A DNA stretch of 9,332 bases from JAWXBG01 sp044375415 (lineage in GTDB: Bacteria > Bacteroidota > Bacteroidia > Flavobacteriales_D > Sanyastnellaceae): NCBI GenBank assembly GCA_044375415.1, contig JBILMS010000093.1, forward strand, positions 1 to 9,332. Reading direction: 5' to 3'. A model generated the notes under the pieces. The model did no database searches, was not told the DNA's origin, and saw nothing but the letters and a program-made list of their open reading frames with translations. The translations under genes and the position numbers were made by a program. This document shows positions 1 through 5,975 of the stretch, in pieces. Numbering within the stretch: the first letter of the stretch is position 1; each line of letters begins with the position of its first letter.

Positions 1-50
1 TTCCATTTTCCATTTTGAATTTTCCATTTGGGATCGCGCTCATCACCCCC
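1..50. repeat. TTTCCAT-rich repeat block, copy A (cut by window edge)
   Basis: Runs of TTCCATTTTCCATTT are followed by GAATTTTCCATTT and then GGATCGCGCTCATC (31-44) and a C-rich run leading into AAA. The same order of elements recurs at 180-245, so this is a dispersed intergenic repeat and not random low-complexity DNA. The left part is cut off by the start of the window. No function can be assigned. Confidence 0.7.
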
Positions 51-88
51 AAAGTATAGACATTTTGTACTTGTATGCCACGAATTCA

Positions 89-122
89 CGAATGAATGCT
101 CGAATGAATGCTCGAATGAATG
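89..122. repeat. 12-base tandem repeat, about 2.8 copies
   Basis: The unit CGAATGAATGCT occurs at 89-100 and 101-112, and again as its first ten bases at 113-122, without mismatches. It lies between the two TTTCCAT blocks. Because the unit length is a multiple of three, it leaves an apparent short reading frame open, but that frame continues through the simple repeats and is not protein-like. Confidence 0.85.
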
Positions 123-179
123 TAGGTGTAAATTCAGGAATCAATTCACTGCAGCTATCCATTTCGTCGAAGTTTCATT

Positions 180-245
180 TTCCATTTTCCATTTGTGAAT
201 TTTCCATTTTCCATTTCCCATTTAGGATCGCGCTCATCTCCCCAA
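180..245. repeat. TTTCCAT-rich repeat block, copy B
   Basis: This is the second copy of the block at 1-50. It has the TTCCATTTTCCATTT start, GTGAATTTTCCATTT, an extra TTCCATTTCCCATTTA stretch compared with copy A, the identical GGATCGCGCTCATC (225-238), and then a CCCC run and AAA. The difference in the number of TTTCCAT units suggests slippage between otherwise related copies. Confidence 0.7.
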
Positions 246-255
246 ACGTGCACCC

Positions 256-287
256 CATTCATAATTCATAATTCCTCATTCATAATT
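256..287. repeat. ATTCATA simple repeat
   Basis: CATTCATAATTCATAATT is followed by CCTCATTCATAATT, giving three ATTCATA units in about 30 bases. It directly follows repeat copy B, so bases 1-290 form one continuous repeat-rich intergenic tract. Confidence 0.6.
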
Positions 288-346
288 GATTCCCGCGTTT
301 TGGTCGAAGAGTGCCCCTTTTTTGAAACTAGTGGATTCTGAGGTGC

Positions 347-398
347 GTTCAACTGATCTAGAACCTGTTAGAGAACATACGTTCATTGCAAGTGAACG
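347..398. promoter_or_regulatory. Cluster of GTTC/GAAC inverted repeats
   Basis: GTTC at 347 pairs with GAAC at 361. GAAC at 373 faces GTTC at 381. CGTTCA (380-385) and TGAACG (393-398) form a perfect six-base inverted repeat around a seven-base centre, which can be extended by a T-G and a T-A pair. A related CGTTCA-N6-TGAAC element occurs at 663-679. The arrangement could be operator half-sites or RNA hairpins. Nothing in the sequence decides which, and no gene starts immediately downstream. Confidence 0.35.
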
Positions 399-421
399 AA
401 ACCAATAGGACAACCACTTAA

Positions 422-628
422 AGCTCAAGCCATGGAATACATTTTAAAAATCCCCCTGATTACCTGGAAGAAGCTTACCATTTGGCTCATGAGTTTGGTC
501 TCAGCTTATCTATTGATCAAGCCATAAGTTCGAAAAAGCCGATTTTGGCTTTCCATGAATTATTTTCAAAAGAATTCGGCATTTGTCGGATGCTTTTGAA
601 TTTTCGTTATCATTGTATTCCGTTTTAG
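422..628 (+). other. Start-less open frame, possible decayed gene fragment
   Basis: The frame opens after a TAA at 419-421 and closes at TAG 626-628, giving 68 codons with no ATG in the first part. The middle reads like real protein: HFKNPPDYLEEAYHLAHEF, then GLSLSIDQAISSKKPILAF, with a normal mix of charged and hydrophobic residues. The last 20 residues, which overlap a hairpin, look random. I do not recognise a family. A competing frame from ATG 432 (31 residues, stop 525-527) is hydrophobic and lysine-rich, but equally unsupported. This is either a relic whose 5' part is lost or a chance open frame. Confidence 0.2.
565..600. other. Hairpin-forming inverted repeat
   Basis: TTCAAAAG (565-572) pairs perfectly with CTTTTGAA (593-600). 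Inside, CGGC (577-580) can pair with GTCG (585-588), using one G-T pair, around an ATTT loop. It is not followed by a clean T-run (the next bases are TTTTCG), so it is at best a weak terminator for the possible relic upstream. Confidence 0.4.
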
Positions 629-662
629 GAAAAATTTTTTGAAACCTTTTTTTGTAAGGCTT

Positions 663-680
663 CGTTCAAATGAGTGAACT
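663..680. promoter_or_regulatory. CGTTCA-N6-TGAAC inverted repeat upstream of the small lipoprotein gene
   Basis: CGTTCA at 663-668 and TGAAC at 675-679 face each other across AATGAG. The element resembles the CGTTCA-N7-TGAACG repeat at 380-398 and lies 37 bases upstream of the ATG at 717. Between it and the gene, TAACTTTA (693-700) differs by one base from the Bacteroidota -7 consensus TAnnTTTG. The -33 TTG is not convincing. An operator or promoter-proximal role is inference only. Confidence 0.3.
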
Positions 681-716
681 AACCATTCGGACTAACTTTA
701 CTTTAAACAAATACTC

Positions 717-875
717 ATGGAATCAACCTCTAGATGGCAGCATGCCGTTCTTCAACGCCTTATCATTGTTTTTCTCGGACTGCTCACACTTGGTGTAGCT
801 CTGCAATCTTGCAGCGTTTCTCACGCCAGTTGTGCCGCATACGATGAAGTGAAGGTGGAAGAAACTGCTAAATAA
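717..875 (+). CDS. Small probable lipoprotein, 52 residues
   Basis: This is a short gene I do not recognise by family. Residues 1-16 contain basic positions (R6, R14). Residues 16-29 are a hydrophobic stretch (IIVFLGLLTLGVAL), followed by LQSC with C32. That is a signal peptide II arrangement typical of Bacteroidota, whose lipoboxes often read L-x-S-C. The mature part would be only 21 residues, starting CSVSHASCAAYDEV and ending in an acidic tail. A Cys-Ala-Ala-Tyr pattern near the end recalls other tiny Bacteroidota lipoproteins, which is a memory-based impression. Its own intergenic space upstream and a strong terminator 30 bases after the stop argue that it is a real single-gene unit. Its role is unknown, and it is probably attached to a membrane by lipid. 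Confidence 0.6.
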   Translation: MESTSRWQHAVLQRLIIVFLGLLTLGVALQSCSVSHASCAAYDEVKVEETAK

Positions 876-904
876 AAGAGTTAAAAAAACATCCTTCACT
901 GTAC

Positions 905-927
905 AGACCGCTCCGGCGGTCTTTTTT
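905..927 (+). terminator. Rho-independent terminator of the small lipoprotein gene
   Basis: AGACCGC (905-911) pairs with GCGGTCT (916-922) around a TCCG loop, and the T-run extends to 927. This is a seven-base-pair, GC-rich stem with a proper U-tract on the plus strand. folP ends on the opposite strand at 935, so the same stem may also help stop that transcript, although no T-run follows it in that direction. Confidence 0.85.
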
Positions 928-934
928 GTTGGTA

Positions 935-1768
935 CTAACCGAGGTGCAAGAACACTTCAATCGCCTCTCGTGCCTCTTTCACATCGTGAACGCGCAAAAT
1001 ATCGGCACCTCGTTGCAAAGCCAAGATATGCGCGGCAGTAGTAGCATTCAAAGATCCATTCGCATCAGTACCCGAAATATGTTGAATCATTTTTTTTCGG
1101 GAAACACCTACTAACAAAGGATATCCTAGTTTTTTTACTTCAGCCAATGACTTAAAAAGTTGCTGATTGTGCTCGAAATTTTTTCCAAAGCCAAATCCCG
1201 GATCGAGGATTATGTCGCTCACACCGGCCAATTGCAACTCATGTACTTTTTTTGAAAGAAATAAAATCACCTCCGATGTCACATTAGAATACTCCGCTTG
1301 ATGCTGCATCGTCTGTGGAGTTCCTTTCATGTGCATTAGAACATAAGGAACTCTCAGAGAAGCGATGGTCTCTATCATTTCAGAATCCAAACTCCCGGCA
1401 GAAATGTCATTAATCATATCGGCACCGGCTTCCACTACTTTACGGGCTACTGATCCGTAAAAAGTATCAATAGAAATGGGAGTTTCAGGGAAATGTCTCC
1501 GAATTTCTTCTAGAGCCGGTAACAAGCGATCCAATTCCATTTCTGCTGATAAAAGCGTAGCTCCGGGACGGGTGCTTTGGGCCCCTAGATCAAGGATACT
1601 CACCCCTTCTTCAATCATCTTAGCTACTTTTTCTATCAATGATGCCCCTGAAGAAACACGACTGCCTTCAAAAAAGGAGTCGTCGGTCAAATTGAGGATA
1701 CCCATGATCTTCGGGCGGTCCAGCGAGAAAAGTTGGCCTCTGAAATTCAGGGTTTTAGTGTTATTCAC
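935..1768 (-). CDS. folP: Dihydropteroate synthase
   Basis: It condenses p-aminobenzoate with 6-hydroxymethyl-dihydropterin pyrophosphate to dihydropteroate in the cytoplasmic folate pathway, and is the enzyme that sulfonamides inhibit. At 277 residues it has the normal length, and the TIM-barrel motifs appear in order: MGILNLT (22-28), GAQSTRPGA (62-70), SIDTF (99-103), NDISAG (120-125), VLMHMKGTPQTMQ (143-155), DPGFGFGK (189-196), VSRKKMI (222-228) and RVHDV (259-263). The Asn, Thr, Asp, Lys, Arg and His positions used by the family are all present. One departure is NLTDDSF in loop 1, where most family members have a Pro after the Thr (N-x-T-P-D-S-F). The start at 1768 fits the family's N-terminus. 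It is divergent from the DUF1599 gene, with about 100 bases between them for both promoters. Confidence 0.96.
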   Translation of the reverse strand: MNNTKTLNFRGQLFSLDRPKIMGILNLTDDSFFEGSRVSSGASLIEKVAKMIEEGVSILDLGAQSTRPGATLLSAEMELDRLLPALEEIRRHFPETPISIDTFYGSVARKVVEAGADMINDISAGSLDSEMIETIASLRVPYVLMHMKGTPQTMQHQAEYSNVTSEVILFLSKKVHELQLAGVSDIILDPGFGFGKNFEHNQQLFKSLAEVKKLGYPLLVGVSRKKMIQHISGTDANGSLNATTAAHILALQRGADILRVHDVKEAREAIEVFLHLG

Positions 1769-1869
1769 GGTCTTGTGGGAATCAATTGATAAAGGCTAAG
1801 TGGGATTTACTCATGAAGGCTGCAAATTTGCCTCAAATTATGTTAGTGACCGCAGCAGAAAAAACAAGC

Positions 1870-2400
1870 ATGGAATACGATCAGGCTACCTCGGTTTGCC
1901 GCTCGTTATTCGTCAAAAAAATGAAAGATTACGGAAGTGCCTGGAGGGTTCTCCGCACGAGTAGTTTGACGGATCAAATATTCATCAAAGCCCAACGAAT
2001 TCGTACGCTTGAGGAAACCGGAGAAAACAAGGTGGGCGAGGGTGAACGCGACGAATTCATCGGTATTCTCAATTATTCGATCATGGCTTTGGTTCAAATT
2101 CACCTCGGTGCAGATCCTCGCATGGAGTTGCCCGTGGAAGAAGCGACCGGACTTTTTGATCAGGAATTGAAAATCACTAAAGATTTGATGATGGCCAAAA
2201 ACCACGATTACGGGGAAGCATGGCGAGATATGCGAGTTTCTTCGTTTACTGATTTAATTTTGATGAAACTTCTTCGAATAAAACAGATAGAAGACAATGA
2301 GGGAAAAACCCTGGTGAGCGAAGGAATTGAAAGTGGATATAGAGACATTATCAACTATGCCGCTTTTGCCCTGATAAAATTAGATTCTAATGAAAAGTGA
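1870..2400 (+). CDS. DUF1599 (nucleotide modification associated domain 1) protein with two tandem domains
   Basis: The protein has 176 residues from the ATG at 1870. The frame is open further up (ATGs at 1786 and 1813), but the extra residues look unlike protein, and DUF1599 relatives begin just before a YDQ-type motif, so 1870 is preferred. Two copies of the domain are visible. The first has KDYGSAWRVLRTSSLTDQI (19-37), KAQRIRTLEE and NYSIMALVQI (68-77). The second has HDYGEAWRDMRVSSFTDLI (112-130), KLLRIKQIED and NYAAFALIKL (162-171). Both have the Asp-Tyr-Gly and Ala-Trp-Arg core. The family name comes from association with DNA base modification in phages, but the chromosomal Bacteroidota copies have no demonstrated role. 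It heads a plus-strand run with the DoxX/MauE gene 65 bases downstream. Confidence 0.9.
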   Translation: MEYDQATSVCRSLFVKKMKDYGSAWRVLRTSSLTDQIFIKAQRIRTLEETGENKVGEGERDEFIGILNYSIMALVQIHLGADPRMELPVEEATGLFDQELKITKDLMMAKNHDYGEAWRDMRVSSFTDLILMKLLRIKQIEDNEGKTLVSEGIESGYRDIINYAAFALIKLDSNEK

Positions 2401-2465
2401 ATTCACATTTCATTGCATAAAACAGAAGTCATTTTTGCCACATATAAAAATTTAGAAGAACAGAT

Positions 2466-3839
2466 ATGAAATACTTTATTATGATTTGCCGGATCGTTGT
2501 TGGATCCATATTCATTATCTCCGGACTTATAAAGGTCAATGATGCCGTAGGTTTTTCATACAAGCTATTGGAATACTTCAGTTTCAAAGCTCTCGATTTC
2601 CCTTCACTGGAACCCTACGCATTGGAATTTTCCATATTTATCGCAGTAGGAGAAGTGCTCCTGGGGGTGGCAGCGCTATTGGGTGCATGGCCTAAGTTCA
2701 CATCAACATTACTTTTTTTATTGTGCGTTTTCTTCGGATGGCTCACATATTATACGGCCACATGCGAACCAAACTCATTGAAAATATTTACCGATGAAGT
2801 AGGGAAATACTACATCGATAGTCCGGATTGCGTAACCGAATGTGGTTGTTTCGGCGATGCTATCAAGTTCACCCCTTGGCAGTCGTTTACCAAAGACATG
2901 ATTTTGTTAGTTCTAATTATACCATTCCTCATTGGCGCTTGGGTAAATCGCCAAAAGTTGAACACGTCAAAAGAAGACATCATCATCGGATTTCTCTCGA
3001 TTTTGTTTACGGCTGGATTCTGCGCTTACATGCTCAATTGGTATTTCCCTGTTGGTTTTGTAGCCTTTGCGTTCATTGTTGGGGTAATGATAAAACGTTT
3101 GTCCAAAGAGAAAATTTGGTTGGTTGCATTGGGCGTTTTAGCCCTTACTTCTTTTGTTCAATACTGGACATTGGAACACCAACCATTCAAAGATTTCAGA
3201 CCTTATGCTATTGGTCAAAGTGTGATAGAGAACATGAAGTCGGCAACAGAACTTGGTTTGCCGGAGACCGAGCGAATGACTTATTACATGATGGAAAACA
3301 AGGTAACCGGAGCGAAAAAAGAGGTGGATCAAAACGAATATTCGCAGATTTGGAAGGATACAACATGGGCCATTATTCCGGGATCAAACAGAACCGTGGT
3401 AATCAAAGAAGGATACTCGCCGAAGATTCAAGATTTTGTTCTGTATGATGCAGATGGAAATGAAATTACCGAAGATTTTTTAGCCATGGATCAGGTGTTT
3501 TTAATGGTAACCTGGAACATTAAAGCGGATAGCAAAGGAATTTTCGATGGCGTTGATGTCGCTCATATTGCCGAAGTAAATGCCTTTGCAAAAAAATGCG
3601 AAGAAGCGGGCATTCCTTTTTACGGAATTACAAGTGCCGACTGGGAAACAATTGAAGAGTTCAGACACGAACATCAGTGCGCATTTCCATACTTGCAAGG
3701 CGATATGAAAGTTCTGCAAACGATGATTCGCAATAATCCGGGCATCATGTATTTTGAAAAAGCCACTGTAATGAACAAGTGGAGTGCAGGTGACCTTCCG
3801 GATTTTGACACAGCCAAAGCGCAAGGATTTAAGCCTTAA
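2466..3839 (+). CDS. DoxX/MauE-type membrane protein with C-terminal thioredoxin-like domain (BT_3928-like)
   Basis: The 457-residue inner-membrane protein resembles the Bacteroidota BT_3928 family. Hydrophobic segments lie at about 4-21, 55-75, 80-97, 144-161, 172-190, 193-209 and 216-232. The N-terminal four form the DoxX/MauE bundle. Between the third and fourth is a loop with C100, C122, C126 and C128 ending in CGCFGDAIKFTPW, the cysteine signature of MauE-like redox partners. Residues 245-457 are soluble and include a YDADGNEI strand-turn (327-334) and a thioredoxin-like stretch (FLMVTW 345-350, IPFYGITSAD 383-392, NPGIMYF 424-430). The usual CxxC is missing where it would follow FLMVTW. 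Disulfide or quinone-linked redox work at the membrane is inferred from the family, and the substrate is unknown. The start has no competitor and the next gene begins two bases after the stop. Confidence 0.88.
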   Translation: MKYFIMICRIVVGSIFIISGLIKVNDAVGFSYKLLEYFSFKALDFPSLEPYALEFSIFIAVGEVLLGVAALLGAWPKFTSTLLFLLCVFFGWLTYYTATCEPNSLKIFTDEVGKYYIDSPDCVTECGCFGDAIKFTPWQSFTKDMILLVLIIPFLIGAWVNRQKLNTSKEDIIIGFLSILFTAGFCAYMLNWYFPVGFVAFAFIVGVMIKRLSKEKIWLVALGVLALTSFVQYWTLEHQPFKDFRPYAIGQSVIENMKSATELGLPETERMTYYMMENKVTGAKKEVDQNEYSQIWKDTTWAIIPGSNRTVVIKEGYSPKIQDFVLYDADGNEITEDFLAMDQVFLMVTWNIKADSKGIFDGVDVAHIAEVNAFAKKCEEAGIPFYGITSADWETIEEFRHEHQCAFPYLQGDMKVLQTMIRNNPGIMYFEKATVMNKWSAGDLPDFDTAKAQGFKP

Positions 3840-3841
3840 TA

Positions 3842-5107
3842 GTGCTTAATTTCTTTATTAAAAAGACTGCTTATGGTTTCCTGGTTTTATTGGGAGCGGT
3901 AACCTTCGTTTTTTTTCTCTTCAATATGGCTCCGGGTGATCCGGCTCGTGAAATTGCCGGCGAAAATGCGAGCATAGATGTGATTCGTAACATCGAAAGA
4001 AAATATGATTTGGATTTATCTATTGGCAAGCGATATGTCCTTTATTTAAATGACTTGTCGCCGTTTTCTGTGCACAGCCGGACTGCAGAAAGCAGAATAT
4101 ATTTTGATACTTCCGAGTACAGCGGTTTTCGATTGTTCGGATTAGGATCGGAGAAAGGACTTTATTTCAAGAAGCCATTTTTGATGCGCTCTTATTTTTC
4201 GGATAAAAGCGTGAGTGAAACGCTTTCGGAAGTTATTCCCGGGACATTTGTTTTAGCAGTGGTGTCAATGGTTTTGGCGCTTTTTTTCGGATTGATATTA
4301 GGTATGTTCGCCGCGGTGAAACGAGATAGTTCGTATGATCGATTTATTCTTGTTATTTCTGCTCTCGGCATGTCGGGCCCATCCTTTTTTATGGCCATAC
4401 TAATCGGTTGGATAGGAGCGGTACTCTGGTATGATCAAATTACCGTTCCCTTATTTGTAATCATCGCTATTGTATCTGCGGTGATGTTTATGTTGCTTCG
4501 AAAAAAGAATGGAGGACAGGCAGCAGCACAGGCCTTTGTTTTGGTAATGTCGGCTTGGTTAATCGGCGTTTTATTAGAATCGTTTTTTGGAATCAAATTG
4601 GCTGTATTGCACTACGGGATCAATCTTCCCGGCACAGGTTTGCCACTTACGGGAAGTCTGTATGAGGTGGATCCATGGCAAGGACGAAGGTTTGCTCCGG
4701 CTAATATGATATTGCCTGTACTTACGCTTATGATTCGACCTCTTGCTGTAATCGTGCAGCTCACACGCAGTTCTATGCTCGATGTAATGAGTCAAGATTA
4801 TATCCGAACAGCGAGGGCAAAAGGCTTGAGTGAAATACGAATTGTCTTGAAACATGCATTGCGAAATGCCTTAAACCCCGTTATTACAGCCGTTTCAGGA
4901 TGGTTTGCTTCGTTGCTTGCCGGTGCTGTGTTTGTCGAATTTGTATTTGGTTGGAAAGGCTTGGGACAAGAAATGTTTACGGCAATTGAAAAGCAGGATC
5001 TTCCGGTTGTAATGGGAGGAGTAATTTTTATCTCCTTCACTTTTGTGATCATCAATATGATCGTAGATATTTTATATGGAGTGATCGACCCTCGTATTCG
5101 GTCTTAG
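3842..5107 (+). CDS. ABC transporter permease, DppB/OppB type, with an inserted membrane segment
   Basis: This is a membrane permease of peptide/nickel-type ABC importers. It starts with GTG at 3842, two bases after the preceding stop, and gives the family's N-terminus: a Lys-rich start, a hydrophobic helix (11-28), then NMAPGDPAREIAG (28-40). ETLSEVIPGTF (126-136) precedes the transport core, and the EAA loop for ATPase contact is RTARAKGLSEI (322-332). It ends GVIDPRIRS, as in DppB-like proteins. At 421 residues it is longer than the usual 310-360. The extra length is at about 200-255, where two additional hydrophobic stretches surround a basic RKKNGG turn (220-225). No binding protein, second permease or ATPase gene is adjacent, so its partners must be elsewhere. 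Its link to the two genes upstream is positional only. Confidence 0.93.
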   Translation: MLNFFIKKTAYGFLVLLGAVTFVFFLFNMAPGDPAREIAGENASIDVIRNIERKYDLDLSIGKRYVLYLNDLSPFSVHSRTAESRIYFDTSEYSGFRLFGLGSEKGLYFKKPFLMRSYFSDKSVSETLSEVIPGTFVLAVVSMVLALFFGLILGMFAAVKRDSSYDRFILVISALGMSGPSFFMAILIGWIGAVLWYDQITVPLFVIIAIVSAVMFMLLRKKNGGQAAAQAFVLVMSAWLIGVLLESFFGIKLAVLHYGINLPGTGLPLTGSLYEVDPWQGRRFAPANMILPVLTLMIRPLAVIVQLTRSSMLDVMSQDYIRTARAKGLSEIRIVLKHALRNALNPVITAVSGWFASLLAGAVFVEFVFGWKGLGQEMFTAIEKQDLPVVMGGVIFISFTFVIINMIVDILYGVIDPRIRS

Positions 5108-5116
5108 AAATGCAAC

Positions 5117-5968
5117 TTACTTTGTGGCTGCGTGTGCCGTATTATTGAGCAGAGTTAGCATTCGTTTCGACATTTCATTGTAGTAGCGTTTTGTTCGATA
5201 CGATACCACCCATTCAACACCCCGAATTGCATTTGTAAGGAAAAGCTCGTCGGCCGTAAGTAGGTTTTGCGGATTCAAAGTACACTCGTAAACCTTGATT
5301 TTATTGTCGATTGCGAGATTAATCACATTCATGCGCATTGTTCCTGCCACGCAACCATCATCGAGAGAGGGAGTGTATAAAACACCGTTGGACACAATAA
5401 AAATATTACTCGAAGTGGATTCGATTACTGCGCCTTTATTGTTTTGAACTAAAGCTTCATCGTATCCTTTTTCTCGAGCCCAAAGGCTGCTCATCACATA
5501 GAGCTGAGCGTTTAGGGTTTTATAGATAGAAAGTCTATTTATATCTTTCCTTAATTCGGTATATATATCTACTGTTTTTCCGGCCGGATTGAGTAAAAAG
5601 TTGTTTTCAGGTGTGGCCTCTGCTTCAATGATGTATCCTAAGTCGTTGTTTCTGGGAGAATAAAATCCTTGTGACTTTCTGAAAAAAGTGATTCGTACTC
5701 GTCCGCCTTCGCGAATTCCATTTCGTTCAATAAGGCCGTTGACCTGACTTTGAAGTAATTGTTGTGAAAAGTTTTCGGGAGGAATGATTCTGAAAATTGG
5801 GAGGCAATCTCGTATCCGCGCGAAATGATTTTCGAAGAATACGGCTTTGCCATTAAAAACACGGATACTTTCGAAAAAGCCGTCGCCAAAGCGAAAGGCC
5901 CGGTTGTCTCTAGTAAGAACCAACTGGTTTTCGCTCACATACTCTCCTCTGGCGAATACATAATTCAT
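5117..5968 (-). CDS. Class IV aminotransferase, aminodeoxychorismate lyase (PabC)-like
   Basis: This is a cytoplasmic PLP enzyme of 283 residues, a normal length for fold-type IV. Landmarks in order are RDNRAFRFGDGFFESIRVF (20-38), a typical N-terminal signature; the PLP-binding lysine in YKTLNAQLY (K150); YDEALVQN (169-176); ESTSSNIFIV (183-192), with the glutamate that contacts the cofactor ring; CVAGTMRMNV (206-215); and DELFLTNAIRGV (240-251). The last is shared by PabC and branched-chain or D-amino-acid aminotransferases. PabC makes p-aminobenzoate, the substrate of FolP encoded 3.3 kb away, which favours the lyase reading, but the subfamily is not certain from sequence. It is the last gene of a three-gene minus-strand operon, seven bases after the phosphatase gene, and converges on the permease gene with nine bases between stops. 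Confidence 0.9.
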   Translation of the reverse strand: MNYVFARGEYVSENQLVLTRDNRAFRFGDGFFESIRVFNGKAVFFENHFARIRDCLPIFRIIPPENFSQQLLQSQVNGLIERNGIREGGRVRITFFRKSQGFYSPRNNDLGYIIEAEATPENNFLLNPAGKTVDIYTELRKDINRLSIYKTLNAQLYVMSSLWAREKGYDEALVQNNKGAVIESTSSNIFIVSNGVLYTPSLDDGCVAGTMRMNVINLAIDNKIKVYECTLNPQNLLTADELFLTNAIRGVEWVVSYRTKRYYNEMSKRMLTLLNNTAHAATK

Positions 5969-5975
5969 TGTGCCG

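Noticed and set aside
65..271. Apparent 68-residue plus-strand frame across the repeats
   Set aside because: It is kept open by the 12-base tandem repeat (RMNARMNARMN) and by TTTCCAT arrays; the composition is that of translated simple repeats and not a protein.
81..290. Possible CRISPR array in the repeat-rich left end
   Set aside because: The repeats are tandem or simple with no unique spacers of even length, and no cas genes are present.
1786..1869. Upstream extension of the DUF1599 frame to ATG 1786 or 1813
   Set aside because: The added residues do not resemble the family's N-terminus and would overlap the short divergent promoter space with folP. A GCAAATTTGC palindrome at 1822-1831 fits a regulatory stretch better.
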